Source: Undaria pinnatifida (taxonomy: Eukaryota; Sar; Phaeophyceae; Laminariales; Alariaceae). Taken from it: a DNA stretch of 64,000 nucleotides. The position numbers and the translations under genes are program-made. The number at the start of each line of letters is the position of its first letter. The stretch's first letter is position 1. Of this stretch, positions 45,029 to 57,048 are shown in pieces. The notes under the pieces are model-generated. The model had not been told where the DNA came from and searched no databases. It was given only the letters and a program-made list of their open reading frames with translations. The stretch lies in assembly GCA_012845835.1 (NCBI GenBank), contig JABAKD010000016.1:15765625-15829624 (forward strand), written 5' to 3'.

Positions 45029-48000
45029 TCACGACGTAGGAGTGACTCGTAGGTAGCCCTTTCCCGAAGGCACCTCCATGGTCTTGTGCTGATAAGACGG
45101 GCCGTATGGCGAATGGGCGGGGGAAGGGGGGGGGGGGGGTACGTTTAGTCTTTCAACACCAACACACGACGGATCGACCGCCACAGCCGGTTGGCTGTCG
45201 CCAGAATGCGTCAGCTCTAAAGGCATGCATTCCCAGATTCAACGCCACAATGTAAACAAGCTGGTTGGTTGATTCCGGTTGTCTCAAGGGCTGCACTTCC
45301 CTCCGGATCAACAAGTAGACTGCGACGGACTGTGAATTATACGTGAAAGGCGCTCGAAGGGGGGCATACTGCGCTAGGGTTATCAAAGGGGGGCATTTCC
45401 GGCGGAGGGCTTGAAACGACCCACCCGGCGCTGCTAACGGCCGCGAGATGTTGCACCATTTCGGACAGACAGCGCAACCCTAGCGAGCCCAGATACAGCG
45501 CAAGGGCCTCGGCGACTAACTAATACAATCACCCTGCTGAGGGCAGAGAGTCATGCGGTGTCTGGCAATAGGCTTCGCTACGTTACCACAGCAGCGCCAC
45601 GTGAACGCAGCGACGCTACGTTCTCGCTGCCGTACGTGTGTTACGTGTGTTACCTCGGGGAACTTTTCAGCAGCTGCTTCCGCGCCGACCGTGGGCAGAA
45701 TCATGCATTTGCCTCCCTTCACCCAGTTCGCAGGAGTTGCCAAGCTCTGGGTGGCGGTGAGCTGGAGGGAGTCAATCGTGCGAATGATCTGACAGGTGCA
45801 ACAACCGGGGGGAGGGGCGGGGGGCATATTCATTTGTTGCTTCCCTTAGCAATTTGACCATTGACTACGCATCCCTTTCGAGACGGAGCACCGAGGGCCG
45901 TGGGGGTGAGGATTTGCGCAGAATTGTGATTGAGCGGGTGGAGTCACTGACACGAGGGTGACACTCGAGACGACAGACTCTTCCGGTGTGTATGTCGCGG
46001 TCATGGCCTCGGGGAAGCCGACCGCGCAATATCGCAAAGGCGAGACACCTACCAGGTGCAACGTGTTTTGTCATAAACTTCACGAAAATGCAAGGAGGCA
46101 TGGCGTGTTACGCAGTCGATCGAGCAAAAACAAAATGCTCCGATTCCGGATCCAAAAATACAACACCAGCTCGTGCACAGCAGTGCAAAACTACTGTAGC
46201 GCGGTATCAAAAGCAAGCGAAAAACCTCGCGCTCGGGCAGGAGAGTCGACCGACCGAGCCCGGAATACAACATTACTTGGTTGCATAAAACACGCCCCTG
46301 GTTTTGCCAACGCACACACAACACACGGAAAGTAGCGTAGCTGTTGCTAGGAACGCTGGCAGCAGGATGCTTATAACTGTGGTCAACTTGTGTGCGTTGG
46401 TGGTCGGCGGACGCTCAACGGCTTTTGCAACTGGAAACCCGTTTTTGGGGACACATTATTTAGAATGAATATGGGGAAGGGTCTTTGGGCTCTAAAGGGG
46501 CTAAGGCACCTCGAAAGGGGTCTCTGTGTTTGGTCACCGTAAAAAAAAAAAACTCGCAATCGCTCATAACGGAATAATTTCCCACCTCATCGAAGTTTCT
46601 TCCGGTAGAAGCAGGGTAGGTGAGTGCCAGCTTGAGCACCTTCTCCGGGTTGATGATATAGACGGTGCGTACCGTCATGGGAAGTCCCGTCGCGCTCATG
46701 TGGTCCGGGTGAAGCATTCCCAAAGAAGCCGCAATGCTGCAAAGCAAAAACCGAACGTTTCAATCACAAGGTGGCGCATGAGTCACTTCGAAGCAAAGAT
46801 AAAAACCAGTGACATGTTAACTAATTCATACTCCCACACGCTTAACTAACATCCACCTTTGAGGGGGACGATAAGCGGAACGTGGTTCTTGGACTTGCAG
46901 AAAGAAAACCCGATTATTGCGCCAGGTAACAACACCTGGTACCTGGTACATGTTTTCAAGCCTCACCTGCGGTCGGGGTCCGCTATGAGGGGAAAGTTGA
47001 CTTCGTGACCCGTGTGAGCCTTGATGTCCGCCAACCAGCCCTGGTGCGAGTCTAGCGGGTCGCAGGAAATAGCCAACATCTTCACATCGCGTTTGGGGAA
47101 CTCCCCGCCTGGGGTGTGCCGAAAGAGCATGGACGCGGGCGAGAATGTAATCATCATAGGCGGTCGATCGGCAAGAATGTCTCGTTGGTCAAGAACAAAA
47201 CAACCAACCCGTCACGACGAAAGCGAGCGCAGATCTGAGCCGCCGACAATGCAAGCCAAGTAAGGAAATGTGTTGGATAAAGTATCTGTCTGATCGGGTA
47301 TCATGCAGCTGACCGTGTTGCAAAAGGAACATCAAGGCATTACTCTCTTGAAATATTAGTATTGTTGCTGTGGACCTGGGATCCTCTTACATTGAATGCA
47401 AGCGGGGAAGGTAAACGTACTATTAATACGTACTGCTGCTGAAACAGCTCTTAGCAACCCCTCTGGTACTTCAGACGGGGAAAAAAATGTTGAAAAAAAA
47501 AAAAAAAAAGACGATGACGGCATCGACGACACAAAACAGTCCGGGTTGCTGGGGTACGAGGTGTCTTCGAACTACAACCCAGGGAGATGTACCTATACAG
47601 CAGCAGCACGATGATACCAGAGCTGCTGCACGCTCTTAGAGGGTCGGTAAGACTCCAGATATCCCTTTCATGCTGCTCAATATTGGATCCGAAAGGGTAA
47701 TTAGGTCAAGATCTTTGCAGCATGAAATCGATGCGACAGCTGTCCTTACCTTCAACATTGAGCTTCGCGCACGTTCCGAGCTCGGTGGTGCACACAGGCG
47801 TGAAGTCGGCTGGGTGAGAGCAGAGCAGCCCCCACGAGGACCCGAGGTAGTCATGAAGCCTGATTTTGCCCTGCAGGGTGAAATGGTTGTACAGCAGCAT
47901 GTACGAGGAACGATTACCCCTAAAGTTAGTGCAATATGTGGGTAGGGCAGTATGGTCCTTAACCCCTTTACAGCTGGAAACCCGTTTTTGGGGACAAAAT

Positions 48001-51000
48001 TACTTGGATTTTGTATAGGGAGGGGTTCGGGGGCTCTAAAGGGGTTAAACTTGTTAAATGGTGTACATACCACGCAATCGTATTACTTAAATGATAAAAA
48101 AGGGTGCCTTGTTACCTACTCGATTTAATTGTGAGAAACACGATGTAATCAATATTCGTGTGACATTATCTATTCTTACTGTACGGGATAATACTTGTCA
48201 TGTCACTTAAAACGCTATCGAAATAGTATCATGTTTCATTGCCGGTTCAATGTTCTTAGTTATCACCAGGTATTGATTAGGCTTTACCACTGTATATATT
48301 CAGTATTGTGGAAAACAGGGTCGAAGATACCTATCGTAGATCTCGTACACGCATGCGCGAGAGGACACGTCACCGGTCAGGCAATACACGATCCCGGGTC
48401 GCGAGCGGTGTCACCCGTCATAGACGGCGTTGACCCGACCCCGGAAGGTCAGCCACCGAAAGATAATCCCGCCGCATGACGAGAAGGCAAAAGCCCACCG
48501 TCACTCTAGCTTTAGGTTCCATAGTATTGCCTTTTTTAACAATGACGACTCATGACATACGAAAAACGGGCAGCCGGTGTATCACGTGGCTTGCAAAGAT
48601 GAGTATCGACCCTAAATTGGTCGAATTCACAACTGAGGTTGTTAGAATAAAGATCTAACAGCTGGAGTGTATTATACCTTTAAATAATACCAGGTATGTA
48701 CGAAGGAAAAGAGTCTCAGGGGTGCAATGGGTGGGAGCGTTTTGTCCGTTTTCTAGACATTTTTCATAAATACCGGAATGTAAAATAGCTATGTGTCCCC
48801 TATCCCTCTATCCGAAGATGCCTCCTTTACTAAGATCCAGCAAAAATACCGCTCCACACATGATACCCCATACTTCCTTAGTCCATACTATACTTCCATT
48901 TCCATTTTTTACTGCTGCTCGTGGGACCTTTACGTCATTTTGGCCACGGGTTGCACCATGGAGATAATGTACTCTAGGTACTATAATAGCAGGAGTACTA
49001 ACTGTTATGCACAACACCACTTGTTGTTGTATGCTGTGTGAGCTGCGTTGAGAGAAACCGACTGTTTCCGTGTGCAATGCTAAGGCGTTATCCGGGCGGG
49101 GCGGAAATGATCGAGATCGGCGACCAAGATTCTCGGTGTTTAATATCTAGAATCGCATGGCGAACGCGATATTTTTAGTCGATTCGATCTCGATCTCGAA
49201 CACAACGCATAACACACGGAACATCCCCTGTATGGATGTACACCCTGGTGCCGTACACATGCATTACCCACTCTGATGACAAGAGCAGTATCCAACCTTT
49301 CAATTTGCGTTCGATCTGTGGCGGATGGTAGTGTCACCAATGATACTCCAGCAGTAGGACAACAGTTGTGGGAGGTCGACACAGGTAACAAACATCAGCC
49401 AAATACACCATGATCTTTATGGGCTAAATATATCATAACGTTTATGGGTTCTAAATACACCATACCCTGGTAACGTTTATGGGTTAAAATACAAACCATA
49501 ACAAAACCATTTTTTATTGTCGCACTGCTGCACACATACTGCTGCTGTGCGTATGAAACGACCCTCGTCCTTCGTAGAGTGAACCAGTGAACTACCGGTA
49601 CTGCTGCTGCTGTATAGCAATTACGTCGTTCTCGCATTGTATTGCAGCGGCATCGGGAAAGTTCAGCAGTGCGAAACTACGTCACCACTCCAACTAAAGC
49701 CCGTGCACTCCAGATTGACTGGAACCTGTCCTGCGACCACGGGCTTGATTATGCGAGAACAACTACTACGTTCTCTATAGCAGAGGGGGCATCGGCACGG
49801 ACACTGGTTGTGCTGGATGTATAGATGCGTGAGAATATAATTACCAGGTATATGTTTGATGTGAAGGTCGCACACTACTCCATAGCGAGCTTTAGGGTTT
49901 ACGGGTAGTGCATTTTTCGATAGAGCGGGGAGCGGGCATGGTTGAGGTTCAACACAGGAAGGCGCACGCACGACCAGGGCACGACCATTAATAATGTGCG
50001 AGAACCGAAGCATCCGGCACTACTACTGCTATTGATATCTATTGTATCGAACATTAGTCTCCGGTAACCATCGCCGGTAACTGACTGGGGGGTCCTACTG
50101 GTAGGTACTGCAAAACTAGTCATAGTGGGGTATTTAGTCCGTTTGACCACTTGCTAAAGGTTAACCAATAGCTTACCCAAACTAAGCCTTGTAAATGCCT
50201 GAAACGGCGGGATACCAGGTCGGCCAGATATACGGGCGGACCTGTCAATATCCAAGCGGTTTCAACTCCAGGGTATACCGGGCAGAGTATTTTCATTTTT
50301 GTATTTTTCAAGTTCGACATAGGGAAAATCTGAAAAAGTTGGGATTTGAACCCACGACCCAAAAAACCCATGGTCTGTCGACGACGCCATTTGTCAAGGA
50401 ATTAGTTGGGTATTAGTCCGTTCGACCACTTACTCGCAAAATGTTAACCACTAACTTACTCAAACTAAGCCTTACAACATACCTGGTAGGATCCTGCTCG
50501 AGTAGTGCAGAATGACCCCTTTGGGGCCCATGTACATTTAATAGCTAACATTTAATGTATTATCATATCATAGCCATCAAATAAACGCCGGTGGATATTC
50601 ATCAAGAACCTAGGGAACGCGCGCAGCAGTGCGAGTGTGACCATCTTGCGCGCGTGCTGCATATCTCCGTAATTTGCAGTCTGGGTACATTCCTTACCCC
50701 AGCAGCACGGGCTGCCTCGCATGGCCGATTCTGCAAATCGTCACCGTTTTCCGACAGTTTTCCCCTCTAAAAAAAGGGCTTACGACGTGAAGACAGACTG
50801 AACGCCGAAAGCATTGGCAGGACATTTACACCCGGTAACAGCGCTTCCAGATAGATGGTGCAGGGGTCGGGCTGTCCCTAACCATTGACCCTAATCCCGA
50901 CAGCCAACCCGCCGCCAAAACACCAAAACCGCTCGTAGAAACGCGGTTCGCATCGAGCGAGAAAAACCGCGTACCACGATTCTGAAGCAAAAATGCGGAC

Positions 51001-52025
51001 CACGACTTGATTTGCCAGGAACACTTTCCGGGAACTTTGTGCCTGGACGCTGTTAGAACTCACTACATGCACTATTTAATAATACAAGCAGTACGTCGTA
51101 CTGGACCGACAAGGTGGCGGAGAGGGATGCTCGTGATCGTCCTCGACGAAAACATACCCCTGGCAATCCTGGTTCGTAGTGCCCGTGATATTAGACAGCG
51201 ACGGGTGGTATACCACTACTCGTAATTGTCCTCGACGAAAACATACCGGCAATCCTGGTTCGTATGTAGTGACCGCGACCGGCACGCACATCATCATCAT
51301 GAGAGCAGCGATCGTATTTTTTTTTCAGGGTTATTTTTAGGAGGCAGTAGTACAACATGTTACTTACGTCACTGATTTTTTGTAGAGTTTGTAGAAGAGT
51401 TGTATACCCTTCATGGGGAACGACCCGCCGCAAATTTCAATTTTCAGGCACGGGCGTCGTAGCTGCGCTGCAACCTATCAAATAACTCGGGAAGGAGGGG
51501 CGATTATTGATATTTGTTCTGCTGTGGTTTTTGGTTCGATTGCTCTTGTTTCACTGCATGCCCTCGGGTCGTCACTCTGACAGCACTCCAGACAGCAGGC
51601 GCGGTCGTCTATACTCACGATTACCGTGCGGTTCGTACGGTGCAGGCAGCCCAACCGCACAGGCAGCCCGACCGCTGTAGTTTGTAGCCGCGAGTTGGTT
51701 AGTTGTGGGAACGGGGGAACTCTACGCTGCAGTTGAGTGGATACCCGCGGCCATGTGAGTTCAGTTTGCACATTGGACCTTTTCACTTGTGCGCCTTCTT
51801 CCGTATCGTGCGTTTTTAGGCGGGAAAGCGTAGTATTTCCCGGACGAATTTTGATTTCATTTGGTTTTTCGGATCTTCCTAGGGCTCCAGCACCTTTGTG
51901 TGACCACCGACTCTAGATTTTGGACAAGAGTTAATGTGAGAAAACAACAACAACAACAACCCGTGATATTAGACAACGATGGATGGCAATAACAGCAGTA
52001 CTGTAGTAGTTTTATGTTAAGTTGC

Positions 52026-52064
<39 letters not shown>

Positions 52065-53958
52065 CACATTAACTCGCATTATCAAGTCCGTGGTCACAGG
52101 ACAGGCTCCAGTCACTCTGTAGCTGAGGAATACCCCAGGGAACAAACACAAACCAAAGGTGTAAGTACAACGACTCGAGTACACCCACAGAGAGCGAGAC
52201 AACTTCTCGTACCTGGTACTGGAAAACTGAATCAGGTTTGGGGCACACACTCGCGTTAGTTCCCTGGCGTTGCGCACAACCACGACGGAAACAAACCAAT
52301 TGCTATGATATACAACAGCAGCAGCAGGAGTTGCCTAGGGTGGACACTGCCAAACAGCGGGAACCGATATTGATGCTGCTTATCATAGCTCAGCACGGCC
52401 TTTTATTATTCATCAATGATCTTGACGAGTATGGCTTTCACGAAGTCTTTCAGGTTTCTTCAGAATAAGCGGATAACATTGACGTTGGACATGTGACATG
52501 TGACGTTAGGGATGCCACTGCTGCGTTCGCGCCGATGCCAACAAGAGTCTGTCTCCACCTCGATAACTATGTACATACTTCGTAATAGTATGTCGAAATA
52601 TGCCATGCTGCCTGCTGCATGCATGCTACATGCTACCTAGTACTACTGATGCAGCAGTGCGATGGTGGACTGCTATCGCTGTGCCGCGTACATAAATGGG
52701 GTACAACTGAAGCAGAAGAGGTGAACATAGAGGATGTGAGCATGCCCCCTTTGGGTCGGTACGGTCACGGGGTCACTCACTCTTTTTGTAATGCTGTTCA
52801 TGTGAATACATAAGTACACGTGTGTCGAACTGCGAAAGGTCGTCGCAGAAGCTGCAAATAGGTTGCGTACGATACCTTTCGATTCAGGTCGAGTGCATCC
52901 AAACGTTTTTATCGTATTGCACCGCATTGCCGTCGTTGCTCTTACTCCCCGGGCTGAAACGTGACGGAGAGCAGCCGTGTCGCCGTAGTTACGCCTTGGC
53001 TGTTGAAGTAAACAGTATCAGTCTATGGTTTATGCCCCAAAACATTTATGTTGCGGTTCCGCTGTGCACGTCCAGAAGAGCATCAGACAGGAGAGCGGGG
53101 TTGTGCTGCATTCTCCCATTCTCCCCGATCCACCTGCCCATGATACCAATGCGGACTTAATTTTAAGGACGTTTTGGTTTGTAATATAAGTAATAAAACA
53201 ATCCTTATATTTCCGTCCAGAGTGGTCATAGGGAACATGCATCTCGAGATAGAAGCAGTTTGGGGTGTTGTTCTTGCTCCTCCTGCCGGTGGCCGGCCGT
53301 ATCGTCCCGTCATATCTGGTATATAGTGCGCGGAGCGCTGGAAAACCAAGACCGAGGACTCGTGCATACACGCCTAGTCTATGCCTGGTCTATGCCTGGC
53401 TTGTGCCCTGCGGCACGCCTATCGCGCCGCATCGTGCCTGGATGATCTATGCCCTCTCTTACTAACCTTGTTCCAAAAAACAACCGACAACAAAACAACG
53501 TACCATGGTATTTAATAGCAAACTGGAGTGTTCCAGGTATAATCTGACGAGAGAGGAGCAATTTGGGCTATTGTTTGCGGATGCCCACCCGCCGAATCGC
53601 CCTGTTAGTTAGTGGGCGGAGCGCTGGAAAACTAACGACTTCGATTCGGGTGCACACAACATGCCTAGCCTACGTGTAGTCTATGACCTACGGGTATATG
53701 CTTGTATGCTATGTGTTGCGACGCACGTATCATTGTCCATGCTCCATGCTCCACTATGGCACGAGTAAACGTGTTCAAAACATCGTGATCCAACCATAGT
53801 CTACAAAATGATAAGTGGTAATTGATAAATAAATGGGGACAGCAGCAAGGAGCAGCTAGCTGTCTCCCCCGCAAAGCAATCACCTGGGTGGTCTCGGCCT
53901 CAAAGTCAGGAAACCGGTCTCCGAGCAGTAGCGCCACAGGCTGGGCAAACGTAGCCAT
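45029..53958 (-). CDS. PRDX6: 1-Cys peroxiredoxin (PRDX6 type)
   Basis: Complete six-exon gene: 53958-53884 (ATG), 47870-47750, 47108-46967, 46736-46586, 45788-45654, 45088-45029 (TGA). Phases agree at every junction and the product is 227 residues, the size of Prx6 proteins (about 220-224). It reduces hydroperoxides through one catalytic cysteine. Visible motifs: [16 protein letters not shown] near the start; [15 protein letters not shown] with the peroxidatic Cys at residue 52; GSSWG at 35-39, which keeps the G-x-S-x-G pattern tied to Prx6 phospholipase activity in animals; [23 protein letters not shown] with the conserved Arg; [30 protein letters not shown] and MILPTVG; and the C-terminal [11 protein letters not shown] that marks Prx6 against 2-Cys enzymes. 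The first intron (~6 kb) contains a TRIM copy, CAA-tailed repeats and a TTAA MITE. No organelle targeting peptide is evident, so cytosolic. Confidence 0.92.
45790..45895 (-). repeat. LINE-tail / C-rich dispersed repeat (inverted)
   Basis: On the minus strand: GGTGCTCCGTCTCGAAAGGG, ATGCGTAGTCAATGGTCAAA, GCAACAAATGAATATG then CCCCCCGCCCCTCCCCCC. Same tail as 530-610 and 9700-9812. The C tract reaches almost to the acceptor of the peroxiredoxin exon at 45788. Confidence 0.6.
46419..46504. mobile_element. Degenerate copy of the 90-bp TTAA MITE
   Basis: Shares CTGGAAACCCGTTTTTGGGG, GGGCTCTAAAGGGG and their spacing with 47959-48048, but the left end (TCAACGGCTTTTGCA) and right end (GGGGCTAAGG) have decayed. 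In the peroxiredoxin intron between exons 4 and 5. Confidence 0.55.
47959..48048. mobile_element. 90-bp MITE flanked by TTAA (piggyBac-like)
   Basis: TTAACCCCTTTACAGC at the left is matched by the inverse of GCTCTAAAGGGGTTAA at the right (15 of 16). TTAA duplications adjoining termini that begin CCC are the signature of the piggyBac superfamily. No coding sequence. In the first intron of the peroxiredoxin gene. Confidence 0.6.
49700..49765 (+). repeat. CAA-tailed dispersed repeat, fragment
   Basis: CTCCAGATTGACTGGAACCT, GTCCTGCGACCACGGGCTTG, ATTATGCGAGAACAAC. The same blocks occur at 52066-52130 (inverted) and 54685-54765. Confidence 0.6.
50122..50479 (-). mobile_element. TRIM-like element, second copy
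   Basis: Minus-strand copy of the element at 18187. 5' LTR 50479-50392 (TGTTGTAAGG...CTTGACA), then AATGGCGTCGTCGACAGACC, internal region, and a diverged 3' LTR about 50196-50122. The site matching the hAT insertion point reads GAAAAATACAAAAATGAAAA and is uninterrupted, acting as an empty-site relative. GGGTTCAAATCCC, a T-arm-like block, sits in the internal region of both copies. Confidence 0.75.
52024..52165 (-). repeat. CAA-tailed dispersed repeat (inverted) with GTT microsatellite
   Basis: (GTT)n at 52024-52064, then GTCACATTAACTCGCATTAT, CAAGTCCGTGGTCACAGGAC and TGAGGAATACCCCAGGGAAC. On the minus strand it is the 54650-54765 element ending in (CAA)n. A third tail, GAGTTAATGTGAGAAAACAA (CAA)n, lies 60 bp upstream at 51931-51962. 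Confidence 0.7.
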
Positions 53959-54649
53959 CTTGGAGCAAAGGAGCGAGGATGCTAGTGTTGGTTTGCTTCT
54001 GGTGTTGTTTTTGGCTTGCCGGGCGAGGGAGGTTCTTGCTGCTGTTGATGCTGCAGGGGAGCTACGGCAGGCGCGGGTGATGAGTAACATGTTCAACGAA
54101 GACCGAAGGGCAACCAAAGATATCCAACCAACCCACACTGAAACCCACCCCAGGGTCTCTTGATACCGACGGAAACGATAGAAGAAGATGCTGCTCTTGT
54201 CGTTGCACTGAACTTTTTATGGTCTGTGGCGTGGTCTGGTGACCTGTGTGTCTGGGTAGTTCTTGTGTTTGTACGTGACAGGTTTGTTGTTGTGTTTGTT
54301 GTAGTTTGTGGTATTGCGTGAGTACGCACCACTCCGTACTGCTGCGATACGTTACGCGTATTGGTTGATTTTCTATTTTGGCTTTTCAGGGAATGCGGCG
54401 GAAAGAAGGCGAAACGGTATTTATTTTAGCAGTTTCATGTGTACAGCCCGTACAAAACAAAAAAATCATGATCATCAGGGTAGGTCGTCACACCGTCGTC
54501 ACTGGTTGTCATGCACAGCAGTCACTGACCTATACGAGTATGCACCGGCCTGGACCTGGCACATCGTAGGCTGACTCCCGATTTCACTTTTATATGTTTC
54601 TGGTGGAGGCATGAATTGCGTCAACTGTGATATATGCGTGTACCACCTT

Positions 54650-54765
54650 GGGTTGTGTGTGTTTTTCCCTGGGGTATTCCTCAGCTCCAGAGTGACTGAA
54701 GCCTGTCCTGTGACCACGGACTTGATTATGCGAGTTAATGTGAGAACAACAACAACAACAACGAG
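54650..54765 (+). repeat. CAA-tailed dispersed repeat
   Basis: TTTTCCCTGGGGTATTCCTC, AGAGTGACTGAAGCCTGTCC, GACCACGGACTTGATTATGC, GAGTTAATGTGAG then (AAC)5. Simple-repeat tail and identical 3' boundary among copies suggest a SINE. Confidence 0.65.
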
Positions 54766-54839
54766 TATCCTTCATGAGGACCAAATATAGAACACGCGCG
54801 AACGACCTTCCTTAAAAATTGTGAAGCTGCTGTGTATTG

Positions 54840-55090
54840 AATTATAAAAAATCACAAACGTCAGCTGTGAGAGGTCGACCGATTGAATGGTTGCAACTCA
54901 ACTTTAACTTTGCAACGCTTGCAAAGTTGCAAAAAAAATCACAAACGTCAGCTGTGAGTACTACCGATTGAATGGTTGAAACTCAACTTTAACTTTGCAA
55001 GCTGCTTGGTCCATTAGATCTTTGTTTCAATTATGCTATGGTGTTGGTGAATTAAACCTAGTTAAAAAAAAAAAAAAAAAAAAAAAAATA
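54840..55090. repeat. Diverged direct repeats and A26 tract
   Basis: AATCACAAACGTCAGCTGTGAG and CGATTGAATGGTTG...CAACTCAACTTTAACTTTGCAA occur twice (54848-54915 and 54937-55005), followed by about 26 A at 55063-55088. The flanks TGTGTATTGAATTATAAAAA and the ACACAGC...GGTCGTTCGCGCG segment mirror CGCGCGAACGACCTTC...GCTGCTGTGT at 54792-54837, so the whole 54792-55120 block is bounded by an inverted repeat. Confidence 0.55.
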
Positions 55091-55294
55091 CACAGCTTTA
55101 CGGAAGGTCGTTCGCGCGTGTTTGTTTATGTAGAATTTACAGCAGTGTAGACTTGGTGTAGACGGTGATATGATCTTTATTGCCCATCCCATCATCATGA
55201 TCTTGGCACTTTTTCTTTCTCCTTCTCCCTCTGTGTCTCCTTAGACGTACAGCAACTCAGACCCAGATCACTACGCAGGCTATTCTATCCTGTC

Positions 55295-56136
55295 ATGCAG
55301 AAATCAAACATGAAACGAGGCAACGATGTCGTCTGCGGTTTGTTATCTATCTCTTGTGCTCGTCGTTGTTTGTTGATTGTTGCTTGTTGTTCGGTCTGTT
55401 TTAACAGTTTGGCGCTTCAGCTCCATTTGCCCCGCAACGTGGTCGGGCGTAACCCGTTGCTTTCTTCCTCTTGTTGCAGGCTGTGGAGTCCTCTCGGTGG
55501 GTTAGACCCGGACATGCGATGCACTCCTCGCGTTCGAATACATGGCTATCCCCTATCTCCGACAAGTCATGGCCTTCCATATCTTTATAACATTTCGAGA
55601 TACATATCACACACTGATTTCGTTCCCATCCTAGACGTACGAGGGCCTCTTACGAGTACATCAGACCCATGAGTCTTCCCCAGGGTAGCACAGGTAATGA
55701 CACCGATGACGACCTGGGGCCTCCGCCACCGCTACCCAGCAGCCTCTGCACCGCCCTTCCGGGGACAACAAATGCCACCACGACTCCCAGCAACCCGGCT
55801 TCTGCAAACGAGGTGAACGCAAACAAGACGACAAAACGAAAACAAACGCGCCGCACCTGTGGCAGAGGACAGGGTTGGGAGTTGCGAGCGCGCCGACCTT
55901 TACCCGCACTCCCAAGAGAGTGGAGCGCGTTGACCTCAGCACGAAAGCAACCCTTCTGTGCTATTCTGTCCGAAGTATGGCTCGGAAATTCCACAGTTGC
56001 CAGGAATGGTGTTTTTGGAAGTGCAAGCTATTATTTCCAGCTGATTATTTCGAGTTGTGACCGTTTTGTCCGCAATCATGCACAACGATCGCCTGGAAAA
56101 CGTCTGGTACGCCAAGGGTACGCAGCACTCGCATGA
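55295..56136. other. Possible coding exon(s), unassigned
   Basis: Open frames at 55295-55672 and 55669-56136 (+), with an alternative 114-codon minus frame at 55650-55994. The plus frame 55669-55830 is Asp/Pro/Ser/Thr-rich and ends near a GAG|GTGAAC donor-like site. No domain recognised on either strand. Confidence 0.2.
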
Positions 56137-56519
56137 TAGGCTACTCATCCTTCTACATTAGAGGAAGGGTGAGAGTGGTTGGAATGTTGAAATGCAAGAC
56201 ACCCGCGAAGCAGATGCAGTTTGCGCAACGGCGCAAGAACAGCTCTCGACTGCTGTGCGTTCTACTGCTTTACTGCTTTATACCAGATACACGATTTCGA
56301 AAACGAGTACCTGGTACCAGGTACCTGGTGCGAACCAAGCACAGGCGCACAGGCAGCAACTGCTTCGCATATAGCCCAGCCATCATCGGACAGCACAAAT
56401 CACAGAACTGCAGCTTGGAGACGGTGTGTGTTGTTTTGTCTTCACGTTAAACCGTTGTTTCTACCCAACGACATCAGTACACCCAGTGTTCGTGCTGATT
56501 CTTCATCCTAGAGATACAA

Positions 56520-57010
56520 ATTATGATTGTTCATTTTAGAGAGATACAAATTATGTGGTCACAGACTGAGACAGAGAAAACCAGTTTCAATTCATCAAGG
56601 TAAAGCAAGTGAAATGCTAACGAACTGGGTACGAGAACACCACAAAACAATCCAGACCATACAAAGAGAGAGAGGAAAACAAAACAAACGACAGGTGTTA
56701 TGCAAGATTAAAAAGGAAAGGCTGCACGAAGAACAGTATACGTGCGGAAGAGGAACTGATACCTGTGGCACGGACAAAACGACACGAAGAAGATATAACT
56801 GCTGTTGCACGGACAAAACAACACGAAGAGGAAGAACATACCGGCATAAGGCCGGCGGGGAGGAAAATAAGGGAGCAATCAAAACGAAAAAAGGAAATAG
56901 AAAAAGAACGAAAGCACGACAAAAAGTGTCGTTACTGTCGCTTTCGCGCTAACCCCATTGAACTCAACGAAAATAAAGAAAGCAGAAACTACCACTCACT
57001 TGCAGGGGGT
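56520..57010. repeat. A-rich segment with GACAAAACGACACGAAGA repeats
   Basis: 56765-56835 holds tandem variants of CACGGACAAAACRACACGAAGA. 56616-56670 is an inverted relative of 5344-5396 (GGTCTGG...TTTTGT...TGTTCTCGTACCC). The long plus frame here is Lys/Arg/Thr-rich as a result of this composition and is not called a gene. Confidence 0.45.
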
Positions 57011-57048
57011 TCAGGGTATTATTCTAGTAGTAGCACACGTCCAACTTA

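Noticed and set aside
53665..54138. 157-codon minus-strand frame as a single-exon gene
   Set aside because: Only its middle (53958-53884) is real: exon 1 of the peroxiredoxin, ending at a canonical CAG|GTGATT donor. The rest is intron and upstream sequence in frame by chance.
56527..56952. 141-codon Lys/Arg/Thr-rich plus-strand frame
   Set aside because: Composition comes from A-rich tandem CACGGACAAAACRACACGAAGA units and a dispersed repeat; no domain and no splice context.
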